From Mucilaginibacter sp. (GTDB lineage Bacteria; Bacteroidota; Bacteroidia; Sphingobacteriales; Sphingobacteriaceae), in contig NZ_JANYGH010000005.1 of the NCBI RefSeq assembly GCF_025362475.1, positions 124,001 through 188,000 on the forward strand: DNA of 64,000 nucleotides, in the 5' to 3' direction. Position numbers and translations under genes: made by a program. Positions 46,269 through 55,349 of the stretch are shown one piece after another. The first letter of the stretch is position 1, and every line of letters begins with the position of its first letter. The notes under the pieces are model-generated. The model was not told where the DNA came from. It searched no databases and saw only the letters and a list, made by a program, of their open reading frames with translations.

Positions 46269-47429
46269 TTACATGCCCTTCGGAAGAATAAACCAAAATG
46301 TGGCACCCTTTTCGACCTCGGTATCTACTCCGATCTCACCGCCGTGTTTCCGGATAATCTCTGAGGATATGTATAAACCCAGACCTAAGCCGGAGCCTTG
46401 ATTGCGGTTCTTGTCGACGCGGTAATACCGGTCAAATAGAAAAGGAACACATTCTGGAGAAATACCTTTCCCTTTATCGATAACGGAAACTTTTACGCGA
46501 TTCCCCATATCCTCAACATTTAGGGTAATTTGCATTGAATCTGGAGCATGCTTGACCGCATTATTGACCATGATCATTAATACCTGGTTTATTCTGTACT
46601 TATCTGCAAATACGTTTAAGGATAAGTCACCTTTGTTTATAATTCGATACATCCCGTTTAAACGAATGTGATTGCAACAACCTTCAATAAGGTCCTTTAA
46701 CAATAAAGATTTTTTGTTTAGCGTTAATTGCCCTTCACCCATTCTTGTGGAGTTCAACAAGTCTTCGACCAAATGGTTAAGCTTTTCAACATAGCGCTCC
46801 GCATCATGAGCCAGTTCTACCACTTTGGCTGGAATGGTCACGTTTTTTTGTATGATTCTATTAAATAACTGAATTACAGCCTTCAAACTGGTCAATGGTG
46901 TTTTTAATTCATGGCTTGCAACGTTTATAAATTCATCTTTGTCCAGCTTAATCTCCCGTTTAAGTGTGATGTTTTCGATGATGGTAAACCCTAAAGTTTT
47001 GTTATTATCCTCAAAAAGAATAGAATTTACATTACACCAGATCAGGCTGCCGTCCTTTCTTCGCAAGCAGGTTTCCAACGTAAACGATGGAGAAGATTTT
47101 TTCCATAGATTTTCTTGAAGCAATTTCCAATGCTGATGGTATTCTATAGGTGAATAATCAAGTATCCTGGTTCCCTCGATCTCTTCTTCGCGGTCATAAC
47201 CCAACAGCGCTAACAATGCGGGATTAACCTCCAAAATTTTAAGATCTGGCCCGATGATTTTATTAGCCAGCCGTGACGATTTAAAAACGGTACGAAATCG
47301 AAGCTGGGAAACCTGGAAAGCCAACTGTTTATCGTTCCTGATATTAGCTAATTCTCCGGCAAATTTTAATTGCTGATTTTCCTTTTTTAAGGCAAAAATT
47401 TCTTTATTAAGATTTTCGATGGTTTCCAT
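46269..47429 (-). CDS. PAS-domain sensor histidine kinase 1
   Basis: 386 residues, soluble (no membrane segment). An N-terminal coiled coil (about 1-35) leads to a PAS domain (about 48-155; 'FKSSRLANKIIGPDLKILEV', 'ILDYSPIEYHQHWKLLQ'). HisKA follows with the phospho-acceptor His in 'FINVASHELKTPLTSLKAVI'. The ATPase domain has 'MVNNAVKHAPDS', 'DKGKGISPE' and 'GSGLGLGLYISSEIIRKHGG'. Its twin is the next gene upstream. Kinases of this build often stand beside kaiC and kaiB in Bacteroidota. It has no receiver domain; the response regulator at 49023 is a candidate partner. Confidence 0.92.
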   Translation of the reverse strand: METIENLNKEIFALKKENQQLKFAGELANIRNDKQLAFQVSQLRFRTVFKSSRLANKIIGPDLKILEVNPALLALLGYDREEEIEGTRILDYSPIEYHQHWKLLQENLWKKSSPSFTLETCLRRKDGSLIWCNVNSILFEDNNKTLGFTIIENITLKREIKLDKDEFINVASHELKTPLTSLKAVIQLFNRIIQKNVTIPAKVVELAHDAERYVEKLNHLVEDLLNSTRMGEGQLTLNKKSLLLKDLIEGCCNHIRLNGMYRIINKGDLSLNVFADKYRINQVLMIMVNNAVKHAPDSMQITLNVEDMGNRVKVSVIDKGKGISPECVPFLFDRYYRVDKNRNQGSGLGLGLYISSEIIRKHGGEIGVDTEVEKGATFWFILPKGM

Positions 47430-47529
47430 AGGACTATACGAGTATATTCCTTATACTCCGCAACTAAAGAAATCAGGGAAGGGGGACGATTGCTCATTGA
47501 TACAAGCAATAGAATGGAATTTTGTTTGA

Positions 47530-48726
47530 TTAATTAACGGCTATTGACTCTTTGTTCGGCAAAGTGAACCAAAAGGAAGAACCTTCACCAATTTTGCTTT
47601 CCACGCCAATTTCTCCATGATGTTTCTTAATGATCTCTGCAGAAATATAAAGCCCTAAACCTAAGCCCGAGCTGTGTTTATCGCCTTTACCTACCTGGTA
47701 ATAACGCTCAAACAAATGTGGCAGATCTTCGGATGGTATTCCCTTTCCTTTATCAGTAACTGATATTTTTACGCTGGTAGATAATTGCTCTACCTTAATG
47801 GCTATTTCTTCGGAAGCTGGCGCGTATTTTACTGCATTGTTTACAAAATTAACCAGAATCTGGTCAATCTTATGCCTGTCTGCGTTGACTATGATCGAAA
47901 GATCACCGTTATGCGTAACGTAGTGTTTTCTGTCTAATCTCAAATGATTACAGCAACCTTCAATCACCTCAGAGAGCGGAAATTTACGCTTATTAACAGA
48001 TAATTGGCCCTGTTCAAGCTTGGACGCGTTCAACAGATCTTCGACAAGATGGATTAGTTTGGAGGTATAAAGTTGTGCTTCGTGAGCCAGGTTAGCAATC
48101 TTTTCCGGAATTGTTTCCTCCTTTTTGATCATTCGGATTAGCAATTGTAACACCGCTTTAAGGCTGGTTATAGGCGTTTTTAATTCATGGCTGGCGATTG
48201 CTATAAACTCCTCTTTCTGTAATTTAAGTGCATGTTGTTCTGTAATATCCTGGATGATGGTATAACCTAAGTTATGGCCCTGATCCGGAAACAAAATAGA
48301 GGTGACATTTACCCAAATCAACGTTTTATCCTTTTTGATGAGCACGGTTTCCAAACTAAAGAACGGGGTCGATTTCTCCCATAAATGTTCCTGGAGCAGT
48401 TCCCAATGGGCATGATGGTCTTGTGGTGAATAGTCCAGTATCCGGGTTCCAATGATCTCCTCCTTATGATCGTAGCCCAGCAGGGTGACCATAGCAGGGT
48501 TGATCTGCGTGATTTTTAAATCTGAAGTGATGACTTTATTGCCCAATTTGGAAAGTTCGAAAATAGTGCGGAAACGCATCTGGCTTTCCTGATAGGCCAA
48601 TTGTTTGGCTTCAGAACTTTCAGTACTTTGTAAGTGCTGAATTTCTTTTCTTAGCATAACATTTTCACTTTTTAGCGAATTGATTATTTCTAAGGTGTTA
48701 ACTGAATCTTTATCCTCACTTTTCAT
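47530..48726 (-). CDS. PAS-domain sensor histidine kinase 2
   Basis: 398 residues, soluble. It is laid out like kinase 1 and clearly paralogous: coiled coil (about 1-40), PAS domain ('FELSKLGNKVITSDLKITQI', 'ILDYSPQDHHAHWELLQEHL'), HisKA with His in 'FIAIASHELKTPITSLKAVL', and an ATPase domain ending in 'SGLGLGLYISAEIIKKHHGE'. The two kinase genes are 100 bases apart in one direction and arose by duplication. The signal sensed is unknown. Confidence 0.92.
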   Translation of the reverse strand: MKSEDKDSVNTLEIINSLKSENVMLRKEIQHLQSTESSEAKQLAYQESQMRFRTIFELSKLGNKVITSDLKITQINPAMVTLLGYDHKEEIIGTRILDYSPQDHHAHWELLQEHLWEKSTPFFSLETVLIKKDKTLIWVNVTSILFPDQGHNLGYTIIQDITEQHALKLQKEEFIAIASHELKTPITSLKAVLQLLIRMIKKEETIPEKIANLAHEAQLYTSKLIHLVEDLLNASKLEQGQLSVNKRKFPLSEVIEGCCNHLRLDRKHYVTHNGDLSIIVNADRHKIDQILVNFVNNAVKYAPASEEIAIKVEQLSTSVKISVTDKGKGIPSEDLPHLFERYYQVGKGDKHSSGLGLGLYISAEIIKKHHGEIGVESKIGEGSSFWFTLPNKESIAVN

Positions 48727-49022
48727 AATTCAAATTATGCAACAAAGGTATGTCTTTAGTGGTGGTTTATTTTGAAAAAAAGATTCCATCAGCCATAGTC
48801 TTCAAATTTTGATTTAAAATTGAAACTTTTAATGCTTCCACCACTTGTTGGATAATCATTAGATCATCTCTTTCGCCCAGTGCTATTATCTCAAAAAATT
48901 AGATCAAACAACGATTCAGTATTGATATTATTGGCAGTTCAACATACAATGTTGTATTGTCAAAATAAAGATAATTAATTCCATATCTCCAACAGAGCTA
49001 TATTGTTAAGTGCGAATGTTGA

Positions 49023-49421
49023 TTAATTGGACCATTTTAAAAACAAATCTTCCAACATCTGCTTCTTGAACGGTTTACTTATAAAGGATTTAACGAATGA
49101 ATATTTTTTTGATTTTAATATGTCTCTCGGATCAATCGAAGACGATACTATATGAACCTCTATTTCTTTGTTAAAGCCAGGAATTAAGTTGTTAAAATGT
49201 TTAAGAAATTCCCACCCGCTAAACTCCGGCATATTCAGATCTAAAAATATAACGTCCGGAATTTGATCAGATTGATTGATGTTTTCTTTAAGAGATTGAA
49301 TCGTTGACTTGCCATCCAAACTGTGCACAGCATTTGGGAATAATTTATAGGTATCAAGCATTCTTTGCACAATAAAATGTTCAATAGGGTTGTCATCAAT
49401 CATTAAAAGCCGGCACATCAT
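49023..49421 (-). CDS. Single-domain response regulator
   Basis: 132 residues from the ATG at 49421. A stand-alone receiver domain: the acidic pair in 'LLMIDDNPIEHFIVQRML', the phospho-acceptor Asp in 'VIFLDLNMPEFSGWEFL', and the conserved Lys in 'FISKPFKKQMLEDLF'. There is no output domain, so it acts by binding other proteins or in a phosphorelay. It stands 296 bases upstream of the two PAS kinases on the same strand and is their likely partner. Confidence 0.9.
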   Translation of the reverse strand: MMCRLLMIDDNPIEHFIVQRMLDTYKLFPNAVHSLDGKSTIQSLKENINQSDQIPDVIFLDLNMPEFSGWEFLKHFNNLIPGFNKEIEVHIVSSSIDPRDILKSKKYSFVKSFISKPFKKQMLEDLFLKWSN

Positions 49422-49621
49422 AAACTTGTTAAATTTATAAACTGTATGCAAATCCAATGCCGTTTGGTGTTTTAAGCCAAAGCATCGTGTTTACCTGGTT
49501 TTTCTTCTTAAATAGTGTACAACCATTGTACGTCTTTCATTGATCTCAAGGATATGTTAGAAATTAATGGCACGGCGATTGAGTTGGAAGGATACTACAC
49601 CTAAAAAACAGAAATTAATTA

Positions 49622-50767
49622 TTGATGGATCCCTTTAACGCTGCATTTATACGCCAGGAAAAACGATGGAAATGGATTGATTATGACAAAGGCATCAGTA
49701 TAATACTGGTTGGTTATGGTCATTGTTACGAAACCTTGAAAGATCATGGTTTGGCATTAGATAAGTATCCTTTTTTTAATTACATAGGTGTCTTCTTATA
49801 TGGCTTCAGGATGCCCTTATTTTTCATCATCTCGGGCTTGCTTATTGCTAAAAGTTTAAATAAAAAGGGCCTGGCCACCTACATAGGTAACCGAAGCAAC
49901 AATATATTGTGGCCATTATTTGTTTGGGGCGTTATCCAGGTTACCTTACAGATTATTATGAACCATTTTACCCATAATGGTTTTACGCCGGTAGATTATT
50001 TCAATTTAATTATCAACCCGAGACGAACAGGTATTTTCTGGTATTTAAATGCGCTATATTGTATAGGCGTAATTTATGCTTTCTTACATGTTAAACTTAA
50101 AGTTCCGGCCCTTGCACAGGTCGCCATTGGTGCACTTTTATATTCATTGTTCCCGCTGATGTATAGTTTAAAAGCGGGATTATTTACAGACATTTTTGAA
50201 TACTATCTTTTTTTTGCTTTGGGCGATTTGTTGTCAAAAGTGATGTTAGATAGCAGAAGAATTGAAATTTATACGTCGTGGAGGTTTTTTGTTCCACTGC
50301 TGATATCGTTCGTTGTTATACAATATTATTGTACCCCAACAAACCTTCAGGCTTCTGATTTAGGTATCAGAAACATAGAGATAAATAAGCCCTATTTATT
50401 CTTTTTACAAGCTGCTATTGGTTGCGCGCTCTCTATTAATTGTTCTTTCTTCTTGCAAAAACTAAATATCCTGTCCTTTCTTAGGATCGTAGGTTACCAT
50501 TCGCTTTATATTTACTGCGCACAAATAATTGTAATGACAGTAATGCGCATTATTTGTTTGAGTCTTCTCCACATTACCTTTGTACCCGTTTTGATATTGG
50601 TGATTTGGGTATCTGGCATCGTATTACCGATATTCTTTTATAACTTTTGTTTAAGATATGGATTCTGGTGGTTGTTTAGCTATAAAAAGCCTGTAAAACA
50701 AATAGACTATATCAAGAGCGCAGCTCTCTTTGGGTTTGCAAACAATAAGAAACTGGCCCGGACATAG
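49622..50767 (+). CDS. Acyltransferase_3 family membrane acyltransferase
   Basis: 381 residues with about ten membrane segments. It begins with 'WKWIDYDKGISIILVGYGHC', the DxxKGI/H start of the acyltransferase_3 family (OafA and WcaF-like), which adds acetyl or other acyl groups to sugars of surface polysaccharides. Later parts include 'FRMPLFFIISGLLIAKSL' and 'FWYLNALYCIGVIYAFL'. It opens the polysaccharide locus, convergent with the flippase gene. The exact acceptor is unknown. Confidence 0.85.
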   Translation: MMDPFNAAFIRQEKRWKWIDYDKGISIILVGYGHCYETLKDHGLALDKYPFFNYIGVFLYGFRMPLFFIISGLLIAKSLNKKGLATYIGNRSNNILWPLFVWGVIQVTLQIIMNHFTHNGFTPVDYFNLIINPRRTGIFWYLNALYCIGVIYAFLHVKLKVPALAQVAIGALLYSLFPLMYSLKAGLFTDIFEYYLFFALGDLLSKVMLDSRRIEIYTSWRFFVPLLISFVVIQYYCTPTNLQASDLGIRNIEINKPYLFFLQAAIGCALSINCSFFLQKLNILSFLRIVGYHSLYIYCAQIIVMTVMRIICLSLLHITFVPVLILVIWVSGIVLPIFFYNFCLRYGFWWLFSYKKPVKQIDYIKSAALFGFANNKKLART

Positions 50768-50814
50768 CAAAGATCCGGAAAAATTTTGCGTTCAGTCCCC
50801 CTGATTAAATCCGG

Positions 50815-52302
50815 CTATATACCCGTGATATTGTTGCGTAATGCCGCTTTTCTTGAGGTGAAATCCATTTGTATTTTTTTACCGCCAAATGCTATTAGCA
50901 GTGTAATGATCCAGGTTACTGAAAAAAGCAGGTAGGGGTTAATTAATCTGCTGAAGAAAATGTAAGTCGAAACGAAAATGATAGTAATAACATAATATTG
51001 CATTACCGATCGTATCGTCACCATTTTACGCCTTAGTAACAATATATCCTGCGAGATATGAAAAATCAGGAAGGACGCGAAAATCGAATAATTTACAACA
51101 CTTAATGATTTAATGTACAAGAATCCAACAACGCACATGGTGAGGTTAACCACCAATGCTATAATGTTAAACAACATATCCTGTTTTTCCATTTTCATGG
51201 CAATTAAAATATTGGCCTGCAATAATGCTGTTGGAAAAACCAATATGGTTAAAAACATTTGCCGTGTATAATAGGGGTTACTTAGGTAGGTATTGCCAAA
51301 AGCTATAGGAATTAATTTATCTGAAAAAGAGTATATGAATGTATAGGCCAGCCAACCAAATAAAAGGTAATAAACATGCATTTTTTTGTAAAACGTAAAG
51401 AAATCTGCTTTATCTGGCTTTGAATAATGCTTTACCAACAGCGGAAAAACTGAGGTTGAAATAACTACAGGCAATATTTGGGCGATGGAGAAAATCTTGA
51501 AAGATATTTCATAGTTCGCAACATCAAAAGCTGTTAATACTTTTGAAATTATGATGTTGCACATTCGCCAATTAATGATTGATACTCCTCCTATTATTAC
51601 AAATGCCCAGTTAAGGATCACTAACATTTTCATATCAAGATAAGTAACCTTACATCGCCAAAGTGTTTTTGCAGTTACAAGATTAGATGAGCCAAAGGAT
51701 AGAAATAAATTAAGCGTCAAAAACCGGATACCAATTAAAATAACAGATAAAGTTATAATAGATAAAGGGTAAACAAAAAGTAGGCAAGCGGCAACAAATT
51801 TCAGTATTGACTCGATAGTTAGGATTATAAAGGTTTTCTTTTGCTCAAAATTGGCAATGTTTAATGATTTTATGCCATTTATAAGGTTGTCAAATATCAC
51901 GTTAACACCTAATAAGATAATCAGAATACGGGTAAATTGATCATCGTATATTAAAAATGCCAACCCAAAGTTGACAACGTAAAATGCCATTCCAAAATAG
52001 ATCTGCATTTTTATAAACTTGCTTATCAGGGTTTCTTTATTCTCGGTATGAATAAATTCCCTTATAAACCATTGGCTTAAACCCATGGTTGAAAACGCCG
52101 TAACTAATTGATAAATGGCATTGGCAACAATGTACTTAGCAAAAATTGCTGTAGGGTACTTTCGGGCCAGGATCACAAAAAATAAGCTCAGAAACAGCGT
52201 TTGCGACATTTGTGATATGATGCCCCAACTACTGTTTTTAAATAGCGAACTTTGAATTAAACCTGAAATTTTTGTCGTAAGTGTATTATAAGCAATCTTC
52301 AT
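50815..52302 (-). CDS. Polysaccharide flippase (Wzx/MATE-like)
   Basis: 495 residues from the ATG at 52302; a TTG further up would overlap the next gene and is less likely. The protein has about 14 membrane segments and the O-antigen-flippase pattern: 'SSWGIISQMSQTLFLSLFFV' at the start, 'SVFPLLVKHYSKPDKADFF' in the middle, and repeated hydrophobic helices to the end. It probably moves lipid-linked repeat units of the polysaccharide across the inner membrane. The glycosyltransferase gene is directly upstream, 79 bases away, on the same strand. Confidence 0.85.
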   Translation of the reverse strand: MKIAYNTLTTKISGLIQSSLFKNSSWGIISQMSQTLFLSLFFVILARKYPTAIFAKYIVANAIYQLVTAFSTMGLSQWFIREFIHTENKETLISKFIKMQIYFGMAFYVVNFGLAFLIYDDQFTRILIILLGVNVIFDNLINGIKSLNIANFEQKKTFIILTIESILKFVAACLLFVYPLSIITLSVILIGIRFLTLNLFLSFGSSNLVTAKTLWRCKVTYLDMKMLVILNWAFVIIGGVSIINWRMCNIIISKVLTAFDVANYEISFKIFSIAQILPVVISTSVFPLLVKHYSKPDKADFFTFYKKMHVYYLLFGWLAYTFIYSFSDKLIPIAFGNTYLSNPYYTRQMFLTILVFPTALLQANILIAMKMEKQDMLFNIIALVVNLTMCVVGFLYIKSLSVVNYSIFASFLIFHISQDILLLRRKMVTIRSVMQYYVITIIFVSTYIFFSRLINPYLLFSVTWIITLLIAFGGKKIQMDFTSRKAALRNNITGI

Positions 52303-52381
52303 TCTATACGTAGCTGAGTCAATTGTGGGGTTAATATCATTCGTTGTTTTCGGCTTTTTAAAATGGCATCGAATGATAGTG

Positions 52382-53380
52382 TTATAAAGAGTTAATGAGC
52401 CGTGTATAGTTTTCAATCATGACATCATAGGTAAACATTTTTTCGTAATGCTGTCTGCTGTTTCTGCTCATTTGCTGATAATCCAGTTGTGATAAATTAA
52501 CTATACTATTTATCTGATTGGCCAAAGTATCCCAGTTTTCAGTTAGTTCAATACAATTTAAGCCGGGTACACCTATTTCTAAATTTCCGCCTACATCATT
52601 AACCAGTAACGGTTTTCCGAGCATAATACCCTCAATTAAAGATATTGGCAAGCCTTCCTGGGTGGAAAAAAGCATTAAAAAATCAACTTCCTTCACCAAA
52701 TTATTTACGTTCTCAACAAAACCCAAGGCTTTAAAGTTTGTGGTGTTGTTGCATTTTTCTTCTAATTGTGTATAATCCGGGCCTTTGCCGGCAAACAAAA
52801 TTTCAATATCCTCGTGCAATTTGCCTTTTAAACAATCAACAATCATCAACTGCCTTTTAACATCAATTACCCTTGCTGAATATAATATTTTTATTTTCCT
52901 GTTTTTTTTGAATGAAGGCACCTCTTGATTCGTACCCTCATCTATAATGCCATTATAAATCAGGGTTATTTTTCGATTTTTTAAATTAAAATAACCGAGT
53001 AGATTTTCGGTAACCTTTTTTGAAATAGATACGATATCATTTGGGAAAAATGAAAACCGGCGATGCGTGCTATACACATTATGTGCTACATATATGATCC
53101 TGGTATTTAAAAAGAAAACCCATTTAATTACCATAATTAACGCCATGATGTTCCTGGCATGGACAATAAGTACTTTATTGTTTAAATAAAATGGGTTAGT
53201 AAATTTTACGTATTCGCATTTTTCAATTCTGTATTTAGGATGTAATTGTTCAAAAGGTGTAAAACCTAATATCTTACAATTGTATTTACCTTTTATTCCA
53301 TTGTGCAGATCTAAAAGGACTTTTTGGGCGCCACCATATTCGTTAAGATCGGATGTGGTGGACAATATTTCTAAAGCCAT
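52382..53380 (-). CDS. Glycosyltransferase family 4 (GT-B) protein
   Basis: 332 residues. The N-terminal domain has 'NEYGGAQKVLLDLHNGIKGK', a usual acceptor-side start of GT4 enzymes; the C-terminal donor domain has 'NRKIKILYSARVIDVKRQ' and the E-x7-E motif in 'STQEGLPISLIEGIMLGKPL'. It transfers a sugar from a nucleotide-sugar donor to a growing glycan on the cytoplasmic side. It is transcribed with the flippase. The sugar is not known. Confidence 0.9.
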   Translation of the reverse strand: MALEILSTTSDLNEYGGAQKVLLDLHNGIKGKYNCKILGFTPFEQLHPKYRIEKCEYVKFTNPFYLNNKVLIVHARNIMALIMVIKWVFFLNTRIIYVAHNVYSTHRRFSFFPNDIVSISKKVTENLLGYFNLKNRKITLIYNGIIDEGTNQEVPSFKKNRKIKILYSARVIDVKRQLMIVDCLKGKLHEDIEILFAGKGPDYTQLEEKCNNTTNFKALGFVENVNNLVKEVDFLMLFSTQEGLPISLIEGIMLGKPLLVNDVGGNLEIGVPGLNCIELTENWDTLANQINSIVNLSQLDYQQMSRNSRQHYEKMFTYDVMIENYTRLINSL

Positions 53381-53545
53381 TGTTATTTATTAATTACAAT
53401 AAGCTCTTAATTCAAGAAGATTCTTGTAATATTTCATGTATTTTTTCGTTAGAACAACCTATTGTTTAAAATGTTTTCTAATTTTTACATTTTAATTCTA
53501 TTTATTTAATTGTTTTATTTACTAATTAAATTTAAACCCCCGCTT

Positions 53546-55102
53546 ATGACGAAACTATTGGTTTTTGTAGCATCATTATGTTTATTCTCATGCAAAAAGG
53601 AGGCCACTTCTTCCAAAGCTTTTCAATCAGAGTCATTTAGCAATTCATTAACAATTAATTCATCTATTTCAGCGGCGGCATCTTCCTCTGTGAATGTTAG
53701 AGATCATGGGGCAAAAGGTGATGGCGTAACAGACGATACCGAAGCCATTAAAAATTCCCTGGTGTTTGCGAAAGCCAACGGTATCCCCAATATTTACTTC
53801 CCCGATGGAAGTTATATGGTAGGCGCCACAGGAAACGGAGGCGGCATAATTCAATTGGTTGATGGGGTTGGGATGATAGGTACAGGGGTGGCAACCTGCC
53901 ATATTAAACTTACCGGCGGAAGGCACAATCCCAATCCGTTATTTTATCAATATTATGTAGGCACCCCATCTATTAGTAACCTGGTGATACAGGGTATTGA
54001 TTTCAACGGAAATTTGGCCAGTCAAACTTTTGATGCCGACTACCAGTTTTGTACTGCATTAAGTATAAACAACGGCAAAAACATTGAAGTGAAAAATTGC
54101 AAATTTCAGAGTTTCAGGGGGGATGGCTTGCTTTTCGGCGATGTCTTTGAACCAAGCCTGAATGCCAGAATTGTAACAGGCATAAAGGTACATGATTGTG
54201 AATTTTTTAATATATACCGTGAAGGCACGATGTTTTGTTGCGTTAACGGTGCCTCATTTTACAATAATAACGTTCATGGCGATGGCTACCTTGTAGGCGG
54301 TGTGGACATTGAAAGGCATAGTGTTAATGAAGCTGTATTAAACGTTTCAGTTTATAATAATGTATTTAATTTTGGCGATGGCTATGGCCCCGTTGAGCGT
54401 GGCGGCCCCAAAGTGAGGTATCGCCGGGCAGTAACCATGGGTTTCTTTTATAACGGCTATAATAACGGAATAGCTGATTCTTTAAGTGGACATCATAAAA
54501 TCTACAATAACAAAATTTACCAGGGGCAAATTGATTGCTGGAATATCATTAATGTAAGCATATCCGGCAATAGTTTTAACAATAGCTATGAAAATATAGC
54601 AGGAGTTAGTTTTTTAACAGCGCCGGCAATTAAAATATCAGATAATACAACAATTAGCGGTCTTGTAAATGTATATGCAGATAATAACGTCATTAACTCT
54701 GCCATGGGCAATGGAATAGCTTTCAAAAACTATTCAAAGGTTACCGCAAATAAAAATACAATAACCGGAACACCTGCAGATGGAATCAACGTGCTTGGTA
54801 CCAGTGGTTGCTTTTATGGCAACCTGATAACTGATGCAGGAACAGCAGCAACACCGTGTTCGGGAATTTTGATTAACGGAAATTCGTCCGGTTTATTCGT
54901 GTCGACTAATCAAGCAACAAACAGCCAAGCAGGTAGTAATCAGACTATGGACTATGTAGTAAAAATAGCGAGCGCAAATAACGGGCAAGTGCCACCCCGA
55001 ATAATTGGCAATAGGGGGAAAAAAATGTTGAAGGGAGTTGTTAGCGAATATTACTATCAGCAAAACTACGTACAAGATATTGACAATTTAACGGTTAATT
55101 GA
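53546..55102 (+). CDS. Secreted beta-helix lipoprotein 1 (pectate-lyase-like)
   Basis: 518 residues from the ATG at 53546. The signal sequence ends in a lipobox, 'CLFSCKKEA', so the protein is a lipoprotein. Residues about 55-130 hold the pectate_lyase_3 start 'NVRDHGAKGDGVTDDTEAIK' and 'NIYFPDGSYMVG'. The rest is a right-handed parallel beta-helix with many asparagine-rich turns ('NNGKNIEVKNCKFQ', 'HKIYNNKIYQGQID'). Such folds cleave or rearrange acidic polysaccharides. First of three tandem copies; they share most of their length. The target may be the polymer made by this locus. Confidence 0.88.
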   Translation: MTKLLVFVASLCLFSCKKEATSSKAFQSESFSNSLTINSSISAAASSSVNVRDHGAKGDGVTDDTEAIKNSLVFAKANGIPNIYFPDGSYMVGATGNGGGIIQLVDGVGMIGTGVATCHIKLTGGRHNPNPLFYQYYVGTPSISNLVIQGIDFNGNLASQTFDADYQFCTALSINNGKNIEVKNCKFQSFRGDGLLFGDVFEPSLNARIVTGIKVHDCEFFNIYREGTMFCCVNGASFYNNNVHGDGYLVGGVDIERHSVNEAVLNVSVYNNVFNFGDGYGPVERGGPKVRYRRAVTMGFFYNGYNNGIADSLSGHHKIYNNKIYQGQIDCWNIINVSISGNSFNNSYENIAGVSFLTAPAIKISDNTTISGLVNVYADNNVINSAMGNGIAFKNYSKVTANKNTITGTPADGINVLGTSGCFYGNLITDAGTAATPCSGILINGNSSGLFVSTNQATNSQAGSNQTMDYVVKIASANNGQVPPRIIGNRGKKMLKGVVSEYYYQQNYVQDIDNLTVN

Positions 55103-55286
55103 GATAGTTTTCATGCTCCGAAAAAATCAGGCAGTCCTAATCCTCTTTTTATTGAGGCGGTATTTTTTTTAAGTAAATACCACGTTAGATGACATCCATT
55201 TTATTTTACTTTCCTTGCAAAATAAAAAGGGTATTTCTGTTTCCAAATTCCAGCATAAAATTTTTCGTTACAGATAACTTAGTTAA

Positions 55287-55299
55287 TTGTTTGTAACAA
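55287..55299 (+). promoter_or_regulatory. Shared upstream motif of beta-helix copy 2
   Basis: TTGTTTGTAACAA, a five-base inverted repeat around TGT, lies 51 bases before the start of copy 2 and recurs in front of copy 3. Sequence around it is also alike (TTAATTGTTTGTAAC, then an AAAGGG/GTATTGATT block). It may be a regulator or promoter site. Confidence 0.45.
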
Positions 55300-55349
55300 A
55301 TTAATTACGATAACGTACAAAGGGGCATATTGATTAAAAATACACCCTA

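Noticed and set aside
53393..53430. Nested inverted repeats before beta-helix copy 1
   Set aside because: Short AT-rich arms in a divergent promoter region; not clearly above chance and not shared with copies 2 and 3.
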